A stretch of 64,000 bases of DNA, taken from Rouxiella sp. S1S-2 (GTDB lineage Bacteria; Pseudomonadota; Gammaproteobacteria; Enterobacterales; Enterobacteriaceae). Below the pieces are notes generated by a model, which saw only the letters and a list, made by a program, of their open reading frames with translations, was not told where the DNA came from and made no database searches. The stretch is taken from NCBI RefSeq assembly GCF_009208105.1, contig NZ_WFKL01000002.1:120130-184129 (forward strand), read 5' to 3'. Shown here piece by piece: positions 53,492-62,695 of this stretch; the stretch's first letter is position 1, and every line of letters starts with the position of its first letter. Both the position numbers and the translations under genes were made by a program.

Positions 53492-54405
53492 TATTTAGGC
53501 TCCTGTTTTTCTGGCAGGGTAATACCACTAAATATTTTGATCACCGCACTGTCATCTTCGCGACCAAAACCGGCGTTACTGGCTGAGGTAAACATATTTA
53601 ATGCCGTCGAGGCCAGAGGCAGCGGGAAATGCAGTGACTTGGCGGTATCAGCCACCAGGCCGAGATCTTTAACGAAAATATCCACGGCTGATTTTGGTGA
53701 GTAATCGCCGTCGACCACATGGCGCATACGGTTCTCGAACATCCACGAATTCCCCGCGGCGTGGGTGACCACGTCATACATGGTATCGAGCGGAATGCCC
53801 GCACGCGCTGCGAGTGCCATCGCCTCCGCCCCGGCAGCGATGTGTACGCCCGCCAGCAGCTGATGAATAATTTTAACTGTCGAACCCAGACCGATTTCAG
53901 CACCGATACGATAAACTTTACTGGCTACGGCATTTAGCACCGGCTCCAGTAAATCAAAGGCGCGATCGCTACCGGACGCCATAACCGTCATTTCCCCCAC
54001 TGCCGCCTTGGCAGCACCGCCAGAAACCGGCGCATCGAGCATGATGAGCTGATAAGCAGCCAGTTGCTGTTCAATGTCTTGTGCATCCTGTGAGGAAATG
54101 GTCGAGGACACCATCACGGGCGTCCCGGCTTTAAGTTTGCTGGCTAATCCGTTATCACCAAAAAGGATCTGCTTAACCTGTTTCGCATTCACGACCAGCA
54201 CCACCACCGCGTCCAGTTCGGCAGCAAAATCAGTAGCATTGGTCTCCGCCGCCTTTGCACCGCTGTCACGTAAGGTTTGTAAAGCCTGAGGATTCAGGTC
54301 AACGCCATAAGTGGTCAAGCCCGCCTTGATACAAGATTGTGCTGCCCCCATTCCCATCGAACCCAGACCTACGACACATACAGACAACGTCGTTGTATTT
54401 GACAT
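53491..54405 (-). CDS. ltnD: L-threonate dehydrogenase
   Basis: A 304-residue beta-hydroxyacid dehydrogenase. The Rossmann motif GLGSMGMGAAQSCIKAGLTT is near residues 14-33, the substrate loop DAPVSGGAAKAAVGEMTVMAS near 128-148, and the catalytic Lys in GSTVKIIHQLLAG near 180. It oxidises L-threonate to 2-oxo-tetronate, the first step of the pathway. First gene of the operon; start behind ACGAGG. Divergent from the DeoR regulator. Confidence 0.88.
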   Translation of the reverse strand: MSNTTTLSVCVVGLGSMGMGAAQSCIKAGLTTYGVDLNPQALQTLRDSGAKAAETNATDFAAELDAVVVLVVNAKQVKQILFGDNGLASKLKAGTPVMVSSTISSQDAQDIEQQLAAYQLIMLDAPVSGGAAKAAVGEMTVMASGSDRAFDLLEPVLNAVASKVYRIGAEIGLGSTVKIIHQLLAGVHIAAGAEAMALAARAGIPLDTMYDVVTHAAGNSWMFENRMRHVVDGDYSPKSAVDIFVKDLGLVADTAKSLHFPLPLASTALNMFTSASNAGFGREDDSAVIKIFSGITLPEKQEPK

Positions 54406-54477
54406 ACGAACCTCGTGTTAAATTTAGTGATGATTTGTTTTTCTGTGTGAACTATAGGCATAAGATTGGGTAATTAG

Positions 54478-54493
54478 AGTGACCAGCTTCACA
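54478..54493. promoter_or_regulatory. CRP-like site between ltnD and the DeoR gene
   Basis: AGTGA-CCAGCT-TCACA matches the CRP consensus (TGTGA-N6-TCACA) at 9 of 10 half-site bases when read on either strand. It lies 73 bp upstream of ltnD, a suitable position for activation by cAMP-CRP. The rest of the 297-bp gap is AT-rich with no gene. Confidence 0.6.
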
Positions 54494-54702
54494 ATAATGA
54501 ACAGAAGAGGCGCTAATAAGCACAATATTTAACATCTGTGAAATAGTGAGTTTTTACTAAATTATTGAATAAATGAGTTTTGTTTATCAGATGCCTCCCC
54601 TTTGATGATATTAGGCTGTTAGAATATGATAAATTATGTGGTACCGATGCGGATGCCTGATTTACACTTTGCTCTGTCAGCTATTTATTATCTGGAGAAA
54701 TA

Positions 54703-55473
54703 ATGATCCCCTTAGAACGACATCAACAAATTTTGGCGTTGGTCCATGAGCGGGGCGTGGTCAGTATTTCCGAGTTGACGGAAAGGCTTGCGGTGTCGCA
54801 CATGACCATTCGTCGTGATCTGCAAAAACTTGAAGAGCAAGGCAATGTGCTATTGGTGTCCGGCGGGGTGCAGTCCACCGAGCGTATTTCCAGCGAGCCT
54901 TCGCATCTCGATAAGTCGTCGATGTTTAGCTTGGAAAAACAGGCAATTGGTAAAGCCGCCGCGCGCAATATACCGATTAACAGCTGCATCTATCTTGACG
55001 CAGGAACCACGACCTTAATGCTGGCAAAAGAACTCGCCTGGCGTGAAGATTTGTTAATCGTGACCAATGACTTCGCCATTGCCAATTATCTGATCGATAA
55101 CAGTCAGTGTCGCATGTTGCACACCGGTGGAACCTTGTCGCGATCTAACCGTTCTTGCGTAGGGGAAACAGCGGCTAAGACCTTGCACGGCCTGTCGATC
55201 GACATCGCTTTTCTTTCTGCCTCTTGCTGGAACGTGCGCGGCAGTTTTACGCCCGATGAAGAGAAAATCTCCGTCAAAAAATCGGCCAGCCACAGCAGTC
55301 GCAAGCTTGTCTTACTGGCTGATAGCTCAAAATACAATAAAGTGGCGACCTTTCTCGCCCTGCCGTTGACCCGCTTCGACAGCATTATTACCGATTCACA
55401 TTTTTCACCTGCCGCTCAGCAGGAAATCGCCCAGCTCGAGGTTGAACTGGTTATAGCCACTGAGATCTCATAG
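54703..55473 (+). CDS. ygbI: DeoR-family regulator of the tetronate operon (YgbI-like)
   Basis: A 256-residue repressor. The DeoR helix-turn-helix reads PLERHQQILALVHERGVVSI, then SELTERLAVSHMTIRRDLQK near residues 3-42. The sugar-phosphate-sensing DeoRC domain follows (YLDAGTTTLMLAKEL near 108-122). Divergent from ltnD and expected to repress it in the absence of pathway intermediates. Start behind TGGAG. Confidence 0.85.
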   Translation: MIPLERHQQILALVHERGVVSISELTERLAVSHMTIRRDLQKLEEQGNVLLVSGGVQSTERISSEPSHLDKSSMFSLEKQAIGKAAARNIPINSCIYLDAGTTTLMLAKELAWREDLLIVTNDFAIANYLIDNSQCRMLHTGGTLSRSNRSCVGETAAKTLHGLSIDIAFLSASCWNVRGSFTPDEEKISVKKSASHSSRKLVLLADSSKYNKVATFLALPLTRFDSIITDSHFSPAAQQEIAQLEVELVIATEIS

Positions 55474-55557
55474 GTTAATGGACCGTCTTCGATAAATCAG
55501 AGCGGTTCTATAGGCAGTCACACACTTCCTCAACTGAATATAGTCGCGAAATGCGCC

Positions 55558-55803
55558 TTATCGGTCATGGTGTTCAGCGGTAAATCCGATGATGTACCGG
55601 ATAGAGTTCATCATGGTCCTTATTGCAATAAAATTAGCATCGGCAGTGTTTTTTTGATTTATGTGACGTATCACCGCTTGAAATATTGCTTTCATATAAC
55701 TGCATTTACGTAATTTATCATTAATACATTGCGTTATTTGATACAAATATGAGAAGTGTTTAACATCAATTTTTGTTAAAAATTTATCTTCTATCAACGC
55801 CAT
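55558..55803 (-). CDS. Doubtful small open reading frame
   Basis: About 81 codons from ATG 55803 (the frame also extends to a TTG at 55839). The composition is protein-like (HFSYLYQITQCINDKLRKCS and MKAIFQAVIRHINQKNTADA), but I recognise no family and there is no ribosome binding site. It fills most of the 365-bp gap after the DeoR gene. A GGGGTTAATACCCC hairpin (55810-55823) lies just upstream. Confidence 0.25.
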   Translation of the reverse strand: MALIEDKFLTKIDVKHFSYLYQITQCINDKLRKCSYMKAIFQAVIRHINQKNTADANFIAIRTMMNSIRYIIGFTAEHHDR

Positions 55804-55838
55804 CAGTACGGGGTTAATACCCCTGTTTGGGTCCCACA

Positions 55839-56243
55839 ATGAAGTTTAATATTTTGTTATGTGTAGGTATTCTTTGGCATGCGAGTTCAGCATTTGGGGC
55901 AGTTGAAAAAGAATTTAACATTGAATGTCTAGGCCGTCCGCCAATGACAGTGGTTCGCGCAAACTATGGGTTGAGCATGTTAATGTGGTCTCAATCGAAT
56001 TTTGTTATTGCTTCTGGTCAAAACATTTCACATCTACCCAATGGGGATAAAGTCTCAATTACACAGTTCCGAGACGGAGACCAACTATTTGATGATAAAA
56101 GTAATGGAGATATTTTCTTTGAGTACCTTCACAGTGAGAATTTGCAGTACTGTCATCGACTTTCATCGGTGGGCATCAACCCTTTAATACCCACTCCTTT
56201 TAAGCCAGGGATCTCGCCAAAAAATTTAAGCCTAATGAAATAA
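55839..56243 (+). CDS. Small exported protein of unknown function
   Basis: A 134-residue protein with a clear Sec signal peptide (MKFNILLCVGILWHASSAFG, cleavage near residue 19-21). The mature part is about 114 residues with two cysteines (IECLGRP and LQYCHRL), which could form a disulfide. Probably periplasmic. I do not recognise the family. No operon partners. The gap that follows (56244-56539) has two inverted repeats (CTCATTTT/AAAATGAG at 56254-56274 and GATATTTTAAAATATC at 56282-56297) and no gene. Confidence 0.6.
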   Translation: MKFNILLCVGILWHASSAFGAVEKEFNIECLGRPPMTVVRANYGLSMLMWSQSNFVIASGQNISHLPNGDKVSITQFRDGDQLFDDKSNGDIFFEYLHSENLQYCHRLSSVGINPLIPTPFKPGISPKNLSLMK

Positions 56244-56539
56244 TCGTGTAAACCTCATTTTTACATAAAATGAGAATGGTCGATATTTTAAAATATCAGA
56301 CACCCTTAGTGTAAAAATGATTACACAGTATGAATGACACGCTTAATATTTAAACGAAGCGATAGGTTTTTATATTAAATAGTCAACACTCTTTAAACCA
56401 ATTGAATATCATAAGGTCACCCTGCTGTTTTTTTGACTCAGAATAATTTGGCCAGCCAATAGCTACAAACTGGATTTGTTAACACGGGATTTCTCACCCA
56501 TCGAAAGGTGGTTTTTTATATTCCACCCTAGTAAATCAG

Positions 56540-57376
56540 TTACAGATCAGTTTTACTGCCGAAAAGTGCGTTAAGCTCCGCAGCCGAGGGGGTTTCTGAA
56601 AAGGCATCGAATCGCCCCTCTTCAGCTATTGAGCGTGCAGCTCGTATAAATCCTCCCATTGCTGCCCGCGCCAGGCCACCCCCGACGCTGATACGCCTCA
56701 CGCCCAGATCGGCTATCTCCTTTACTGTCATGTCACTGTTCGAGCCCATCAATAAGTTAACAGGCTTGGGAGCAACGGCTGCAACAACTGCACGGATCTG
56801 TTCACGCGTTTTGATCCCCGGTGCGTATAAACAGTCGGCTCCAGCCTCTGCATAAGCTTTCAGTCGTTTAATCGTATCGTCAAGGTCAGGTAGGCCCACA
56901 AAGAAGTTTTCAGCCCGCCCGACAAGCAGTGTATCGCCGCCTGCTGCATCAATCGCAGCGCGTGCTGCATGCATCCGTTCTACTGCCTCAGTGATACTTC
57001 TCAGCGGGGACTGTGGGTCCCCGGTAGAGTCCTCAATCGAAATCCCAGCTACCCCAGTCTCCACGGCCAAACGCACACTTTCGGCCAGGTCATAGGTTGT
57101 AGCAGCAAATCCACTTTCAAAATCGGCACTCACGGGCAGATCTGTGGCCTCAACCATGTAACGCATGTGTTCCAGCATGTCTTCACGGCTTAACTGGCCA
57201 TCTGCACGTGAGCACGACCAGGCATAACCGGAGCTGGTCGTGGCCAGGGCTTTGAATCCAAGTTCGGTTAATATACGGGCACTGCCGGCATCCCAGGGAT
57301 TAGGTAACACAAAGCATCCTGACTTGTGCAGGTCACGAAAGATGGCACGTTTCTCGGTAATACTAGGGTGAGTCAT
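56540..57376 (-). CDS. Isocitrate lyase/PEP mutase family protein
   Basis: A 278-residue TIM-barrel enzyme of the ICL/PEPM superfamily. Metal-site landmarks are ADFESGF and GISIEDSTGDP; VLPNPWDAGSARILTELGFK is the family start. It lacks the KKCGH loop of true isocitrate lyases, so it is likelier an oxaloacetate-, methylisocitrate- or phosphonate-related lyase or mutase of unknown substrate. Monocistronic. Confidence 0.8.
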   Translation of the reverse strand: MTHPSITEKRAIFRDLHKSGCFVLPNPWDAGSARILTELGFKALATTSSGYAWSCSRADGQLSREDMLEHMRYMVEATDLPVSADFESGFAATTYDLAESVRLAVETGVAGISIEDSTGDPQSPLRSITEAVERMHAARAAIDAAGGDTLLVGRAENFFVGLPDLDDTIKRLKAYAEAGADCLYAPGIKTREQIRAVVAAVAPKPVNLLMGSNSDMTVKEIADLGVRRISVGGGLARAAMGGFIRAARSIAEEGRFDAFSETPSAAELNALFGSKTDL

Positions 57377-57632
57377 ACGCTTTCCTTAAAATGCGTGCTG
57401 GTCGATTCTCTAAATAGAGCGAACCAGACTGATTGAGGGGGGATTTAATCGCCTGTAACGGGATTATTTAAAGAAGAACAGCATAACAGGATAGAAGGGT
57501 ATTTGAGCCAGTATGGCTGATGTACGGCTAATGACGACAAACATCTCCCATCAATCATCATGACAGTATAGAAAGGACTTTAGGCGTTCTGAATCATTTT
57601 ACTGCCTGTTAGAGCTCGGTCATGTGTAAAAA

Positions 57633-57656
57633 ATGGCCTTAGACACCTAAGGCCAT
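57633..57656 (-). terminator. Rho-independent terminator of the bicupin gene
   Basis: ATGGCCTTAG (57633-57642), 4-base loop, CTAAGGCCAT (57647-57656): a perfect 10-bp stem; the minus strand continues with TTTTTT. It begins 20 bp after the bicupin stop. The rest of the gap 57377-57632 holds no gene. Confidence 0.9.
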
Positions 57657-57675
57657 AGTTGAGGAAACTAAAGCC

Positions 57676-58848
57676 CTATGACTTCGCGCCCTTTGAGATA
57701 ACCAGCTTCTCGGCCGGTCGGGCGTTCCAATCGGCTTCATTATTATTGAAGTTATCGGCCAATACGTACGCTGGGGTTTTCGCCAGCCAGTCTGAGAGCG
57801 AAATATCCTGATAGATACCATTATCCAATATCACCAGAACTTCAAGGTCCTCATCGCCGATATTCTCAATATAGTGTCCGAAACCCTGCGGAACATAGCC
57901 TACATCGGTGGCATCGTATTCTTCGGTTTCGGCGTGACCGTGTGAGCTAAATACCGTCATGCGGCCTTTTCCAGAAATATAATATTGCCACTCATTGGCG
58001 TTTGGATGCCAATGCATTTCTCTCACCGCACCGGGTTTCATTATTTCAATGACACCGGTGATTGTCTTAGACACCGGAAACTCTTTTGATGAAACGATAT
58101 GCACGCTACCTTCGTCGCTCTCAAAAAATGGCGGCACGCTCATCATGGGGTAGTGGTGTTTAAGCGGGGAATCATCTCGGCCACCGTTATTTCGTGCCAA
58201 CGGGAGAGCGGGCGGAACACGACCGGTCACGATATAAGCTTCTCCCTGTTTGGCCTTGGAAAAGATCGACGCGGGTAAATTTGTACTCTTACTCAGAACT
58301 TCTTTGGGCATATGGGCGATCCAGTCGGTAATACTGAACGTCCCGAACTCAGAAAAATGACCATTATCAAAGGTCAGGATAAAATGCGCGCCGCCTTCCA
58401 ATGCCTGAATAGAATGACCGTAGCCTTTTGGGAAATACCAGACGTCACCCTTGCTAAAGTCGGCAACTTCTGACGTTCCTTCGGGATCTATAATGGTAAT
58501 ACGTGCTTTACCCGAAATCATATAAGCCCATTCTGCCGCAATGGCATGCCAGTGCAACTCTCGTACCGCACCGGCTTCTAATGTCATATCAACACCGGCA
58601 ATACCTTCTGATATAGGAAACTGTTTTACCGTCGCCTCACGCGCCCACCCACCCGGCAGACTGCGTTTCTCACTGTCCGAAAACTTGTATTTGTAGATGC
58701 TCTTGGCATTGTGACCAGGCTGATAAGTCGTAGGTGGAACAATATTACGGTTATCATCTGCGGCTGCTTTATTAATAACCGCACCAGTAAGACCGACTGT
58801 AGCGGCGCCAGCGGCAGACATTTTCAACATATCACGACGAGTTAACAT
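57676..58848 (-). CDS. Bicupin, oxalate decarboxylase-like, Tat-exported
   Basis: A 390-residue two-cupin protein. The N-terminus (LTRRDMLKMSAAGAATVGL) is a twin-arginine signal, so it acts in the periplasm. Manganese ligands are complete in both cupins: H99, H101, E106, H145 and H279, H281, E286, H325. The lid over the first site reads SEFGTF (166-171) and keeps the Glu that in OxdC acts as proton donor for decarboxylation. It therefore resembles oxalate decarboxylase (oxalate to formate and CO2) more than oxidase. Monocistronic with its own terminator. Confidence 0.85.
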   Translation of the reverse strand: MLTRRDMLKMSAAGAATVGLTGAVINKAAADDNRNIVPPTTYQPGHNAKSIYKYKFSDSEKRSLPGGWAREATVKQFPISEGIAGVDMTLEAGAVRELHWHAIAAEWAYMISGKARITIIDPEGTSEVADFSKGDVWYFPKGYGHSIQALEGGAHFILTFDNGHFSEFGTFSITDWIAHMPKEVLSKSTNLPASIFSKAKQGEAYIVTGRVPPALPLARNNGGRDDSPLKHHYPMMSVPPFFESDEGSVHIVSSKEFPVSKTITGVIEIMKPGAVREMHWHPNANEWQYYISGKGRMTVFSSHGHAETEEYDATDVGYVPQGFGHYIENIGDEDLEVLVILDNGIYQDISLSDWLAKTPAYVLADNFNNNEADWNARPAEKLVISKGAKS

Positions 58849-59341
58849 TTTACGTTCTCCTTAAAAAAAACAAGGATAAATCGTCTGTCGAGGATGTGTT
58901 AAAAATGTTTATTACTTAATGTTTAAGTGTTGCTAATTGGTAATAACGTTAAATTAAAAGTTAACAAAAATTATTTTATACTGTGAATAAAATATTCGTT
59001 TAGTTTGCATTAATGTTTGTACAATTAATAAGCGGCAAGATGTGCCTAAGGTCAAGAAACTGATCATTGCCGTACGCTCTCATTCAATTAGCCTTTATGC
59101 CTCGACCTCCCTGCCTCAATATCACCCTATGCGCACACTGTTAATATTGCAATTATTAATAATAACGGTGGGTTACTTGACGTTTGTCTACTGTCTTTAT
59201 CTTTTCTATTTCATTGAATCAATAGGGTTTACAAAATCATTAGACAAGAAATTATTTTTTATAGCAGCAATGACCAGGCTATAAAGTTGGAAACATAATG
59301 AAAATATTATCGCTTATAGATTGAGTTGCTTAATACATAGC

Positions 59342-59372
59342 AAAAAGCCCCAACCGATTAAGATTGGGGCTT
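59342..59372 (-). terminator. Rho-independent terminator without an upstream protein gene
   Basis: AAGCCCCAA (59345-59353), 10-base loop, TTGGGGCTT (59364-59372), then TTTTTG on the minus strand. High-quality terminator. Confidence 0.8.
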
Positions 59373-59490
59373 AAGTATTTGATGTTGTAGTGCTGGGTGC
59401 CTCCCAGTGAACCGTTGGCCAACTAACCCGGGTCCGCGTGCTTTATAACATTGAAGCAAAGTAGTTGATTAGCCCCACCGCATAGGGGGA
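59342..59490 (-). ncRNA. Candidate structured small RNA ending in a terminator
   Basis: Read on the minus strand, the block contains CCCC/GGGG (59473-59488), the 10-bp palindrome GTTGGCCAAC (59414-59423), the tight hairpin CTGGG-loop-CCCAG (59393-59407), and finally a perfect 9-bp stem AAGCCCCAA/TTGGGGCTT (59345-59372) followed by TTTTT. No gene precedes it within 500 bp on that strand, so the terminator must end something short. I do not recognise an RNA family. It could be a small regulatory RNA or the leader of a type I toxin. Confidence 0.4.
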
Positions 59491-60037
59491 TTCACGACAT
59501 CCACATAAAAATATCACATTAGAAAAAAAATTAAACCCCAGTATTTGTAACCGGGATCGTCCATATTCTTCACTGTGCGGGATGACTGTTTCCAAATTTG
59601 CCGCAGAGTCTGCCCGTTGCCAAGATATACAGCCGACCTGTTACCTTCGGTAAAAAAACGTATAAAAAGTATGTATTCGGGATGACTCAATAATTACCGT
59701 TAATACCGATGTGATGTTTTTTTAGCATGAGCGTTAGTCTTATGGCAGATTTTTGCTATCTGGCATTTGGAATGTGTCAGGTCCTCAAAGGAGTATGCCT
59801 TTCGTGACTGACTTCTCACCTCTTCATTCATTTGCACAAAAATCCCTTTCAATCCTCATAAATAATTAGGCCATAGCCTGTTAACTTGTGGATCGCCGCG
59901 CCTTAGACTGATTCCACAAACTGATAAGTTCTTTTTCAGTCATTTTAAATTCGAATAAATTATCCGATCTTCCTCCCGCGTCATTTCCATTACAACACTA
60001 TAAATCGCGACGCCGCGGGCTCTACAAACAGGATTTT

Positions 60038-61201
60038 ATGATGCAAATAACCAAAATCGAGGTATTGCGCGTTGCTATTCCTTTCAGCAGTGGCAGGGGA
60101 AAAACATCTGATACCCACACTGATGCTTATAATGCGGCATCTCCCGAGTTAACAAAGATGGAAACCTTGCTGGTAAAAATCAGCACAAACACTGGCTTAC
60201 ACGGCTGGGGTGAAGGGTTCGGACATCTTGCTAATCCCATAACCGAAATGGCGCTAAGCGGGCTTGTCGGCAAGTTTTTCCTTGGGCAGACCTGTCCGCA
60301 AAGCCCATGCGACATTGCCACACTGATGCAACAAGCGGAAATTAACTTCCATGCTTTTGGTCGAACTGGACCCATCATGTTTGCACTTTCTGCTATCGAC
60401 ATTGCACTGTGGGATTTACTTGCAAAAAGCAGGAACCAGCCACTTTGGCAACTATTAGGGGCCAGCCGTCAAACAATCGGGGTTTACGCCAGTCTGGTGA
60501 GTTACGGTAATTGTCCTAAACGCGTCGCAGAAAAGGTAATGAGCACGTATCAGGCCGGTTTCCGCGCGATTAAATTACATGAAACGGCTTATCAGGCTAT
60601 TGCCGCCGCCAGGGAAATCCTTCCTGCAGATGCCGAGTTGATGGTTGATGTAAATTGTCCCTGGAGCGTCACAGATGCCATCGCCCATGCGAAGGCTTTA
60701 CATCCTCTCAATCTGGGATGGCTGGAGGAGCCGGTTTGGCCGCCGGATGATTTAGCAGGTCTGGCTGAAGTCCGAAAACAGGGAACGCGCATTGCCGCAG
60801 GTGAAAATGCCGCGGGCGTAAAAGGGTTCATTGAACATTTTGAACATGGGGCAATCGATGTTGCGCAACCAAGCGTCAGTAAAGTCGGGGGTATTACCGC
60901 CATGCTGCAAGTTTTCGCGTTAGCGAAGCAATATCACGTTCATGTGGTTCCCCACTGTTTTTACTATGGCGCAGGGTTGATGGCGACCGCGCAACTGGTT
61001 GCCACGCTGGACGAAAGCGTGAGTCTGGAAGTGCCTTATATACAGTGGCAGGAAGCTCTGTATCCGCAGCTAAATTTCACGCCGCAGATGACCTTACCGG
61101 AAACGCCGGGGCTGGGATTTGAGCCCTCTCCCGTGGTGTTGAAAAAGTACCTCATCAGCTCACAAACGCTATCATTGAACGCGGAGGTGACTCATGCGTA
61201 A
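60038..61201 (+). CDS. Enolase-superfamily dehydratase (mandelate racemase/muconate lactonising group)
   Basis: A 387-residue enzyme with the capping domain and barrel of the mandelate racemase subgroup. Metal ligands are in LMVDVNCPW (Asp), WLEEPVWPPDD (Glu) and AAGENAAG (Glu). The catalytic base motif is K-x-H (AIKLHE, about residue 190) rather than K-x-K, and a late His is in VVPHCFYYGAG. This suits an acid-sugar dehydratase or a related racemase; substrate unknown. It overlaps the MFS gene by 8 bp, forming a two-gene uptake and catabolism operon. Confidence 0.82.
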   Translation: MMQITKIEVLRVAIPFSSGRGKTSDTHTDAYNAASPELTKMETLLVKISTNTGLHGWGEGFGHLANPITEMALSGLVGKFFLGQTCPQSPCDIATLMQQAEINFHAFGRTGPIMFALSAIDIALWDLLAKSRNQPLWQLLGASRQTIGVYASLVSYGNCPKRVAEKVMSTYQAGFRAIKLHETAYQAIAAAREILPADAELMVDVNCPWSVTDAIAHAKALHPLNLGWLEEPVWPPDDLAGLAEVRKQGTRIAAGENAAGVKGFIEHFEHGAIDVAQPSVSKVGGITAMLQVFALAKQYHVHVVPHCFYYGAGLMATAQLVATLDESVSLEVPYIQWQEALYPQLNFTPQMTLPETPGLGFEPSPVVLKKYLISSQTLSLNAEVTHA

Positions 61202-62510
61202 ATCGAATTATCGCGTCGTGATTGCCCTATTATTGTTCTTTGCGGGCATGCTCAATTATCTGGATCGCGCCGCTTTATCCGTCATGGCGCCGATGATTAA
61301 GGGCGATTTGCACATCGATGATGCTCAAATGGGGGTGTTGTTCAGCGCATTTTTTATCGGTTACTGCCTGTTCTGCTTTATCGGCGGATGGAGTGCCGAT
61401 AAGTTCGGTCCTCGCAAAGTATTCAGCTTTGCTGCCGCGTTCTGGTCGGTATTCTGTGGCGCAACGGCATTGGTAACAGGTTTCACGCACTTGCTGATCG
61501 TACGCGTTCTGTTTGGTATCGGTGAGGGGCCTATGGGAACCACCACCAATAAGTCTATTTCCAACTGGTTCCCACGTAAGGAAGTCGGGCGAGCTGTCGG
61601 TTTCACCAATGCCGGACAACCGTTGGGGGCGGCGATTGCCGCACCCATTGTCGGCCTCGTGGGGCTGAACTTCGGCTGGCGCATTGCTTTTGTTGTGATT
61701 GCTGCGCTGGGTTTCGTCTGGTTGGCCGCATGGAGGCTATTGTTCACGGACAAACCCGAACAGCACCCGAGAGTCTCTGACGCCGAAAAAGCGCTCATTG
61801 CCAGAGACCGCCCAGCCACAACATTCACTCAAGATAAGAAACAAGAAGATACTTATACACTGTGGTATTACGTTTTTTCCAAACCGGTATTGGGCGTTGC
61901 GGCGGCCTTTTTCTGCTTCAATTACATTCAATATTTCTTCCTGTCATGGCTGCCAAGCTACCTCACTGACTTTCAGCATCTGGATATCAAGAGCATGAGC
62001 ATTATTGGCATACTGCCTTGGCTTGGGGCGACCGCAGGGTTTATTGGCGGCGGTATCGTCACCGATATACTGTATCGCCGCAGCGGCAATTTCTTATTTT
62101 CCCGTAAGGCCGTCATTTTCACGGGCCTTACTATCGCTGCAGGTTGCGTACTAATGACGGCTTACACCCGAAACACCGCTGGCGCGGTGGCGCTCATTAC
62201 TGTCGCCAGTATTTTTGCTTATATGACACCGCAGGCCTGTTGGTCATTGTTACAAGATATCGTACCCGCCCATCGTATAGGTACCGCAGGTGGATTCGTG
62301 CATCTGTTGGCCAATCTGGCCGGGATCTTGTCACCGAGTATTACTGGATTGCTCATCCAGTACGGTGGAGGTTACCAATCGGCTTTTATTCTTTCGAGTT
62401 GCCTGGCACTTGTGGGCGTTATCGCTCTGGCAATACTGGTGCGCCAAAATAAAGTGAATGAATTATTTGGTAAAACACCCTCGCAGAAAGAGGCCATTAC
62501 CCAACATTAA
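61194..62510 (+). CDS. MFS transporter, anion:cation symporter (sugar acid) family
   Basis: A 438-residue importer with 12 hydrophobic segments. FFAGMLNYLDRAALSVMAPM is the ACS-family start (GudP/ExuT/phthalate group), followed by GGWSADKFGPRKVF and GEGPMGTTTNKSISNWFP. It should bring the substrate of the upstream dehydratase into the cell, probably an aldonate, aldarate or hexuronate. Followed by two strong terminators. Confidence 0.86.
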   Translation: MRKSNYRVVIALLLFFAGMLNYLDRAALSVMAPMIKGDLHIDDAQMGVLFSAFFIGYCLFCFIGGWSADKFGPRKVFSFAAAFWSVFCGATALVTGFTHLLIVRVLFGIGEGPMGTTTNKSISNWFPRKEVGRAVGFTNAGQPLGAAIAAPIVGLVGLNFGWRIAFVVIAALGFVWLAAWRLLFTDKPEQHPRVSDAEKALIARDRPATTFTQDKKQEDTYTLWYYVFSKPVLGVAAAFFCFNYIQYFFLSWLPSYLTDFQHLDIKSMSIIGILPWLGATAGFIGGGIVTDILYRRSGNFLFSRKAVIFTGLTIAAGCVLMTAYTRNTAGAVALITVASIFAYMTPQACWSLLQDIVPAHRIGTAGGFVHLLANLAGILSPSITGLLIQYGGGYQSAFILSSCLALVGVIALAILVRQNKVNELFGKTPSQKEAITQH

Positions 62511-62599
62511 TCTCTGCGAACGACTCGATAACATGATGCGACGACCTGAGAAATCCGCAAGAGTCATCACTTCTTAATGAGGCTAATCCCATAAGATAA

Positions 62600-62628
62600 A
62601 AGTCCTGGACATTAGACCAGGACTTTTT
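62600..62628. terminator. Bidirectional terminator
   Basis: AAGTCCTGG (62600-62608), 8-base loop, CCAGGACTT (62617-62625), flanked by A-run and T-run, between the convergent MFS and kinase genes. Confidence 0.88.
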
Positions 62629-62638
62629 CATCAACGTG

Positions 62639-62662
62639 AACCACATTACGGTGTGGTTTTTT
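62639..62662 (+). terminator. Second terminator
   Basis: AACCACA (62639-62645), 6-base loop, TGTGGTT (62652-62658), continuing in a T-run to 62662. Confidence 0.75.
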
Positions 62663-62695
62663 ATACATTGCTTTCCTCGTTATTGGCCTACTCCA

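Larger units (their letters stand above)
58849..60037. other. Long intergenic region, partly structured
   Basis: About 1.2 kb, AT-rich at both ends. An 80-codon frame at 59042-59284 has a hydrophobic stretch (LLILQLLIITVGYLTFVYCL) but no ribosome binding site, and its first half does not look like protein; I do not call it a gene. A structured block at 59342-59490 is listed separately. The last 400 bases should hold the promoter of the enolase-family gene, with no obvious operator. Confidence 0.4.

Noticed and set aside
59042..59284. 80-codon frame with a hydrophobic middle, possibly a membrane peptide or toxin
   Set aside because: No ribosome binding site and the first third is not protein-like; hydrophobic stretches arise easily in AT-rich DNA.
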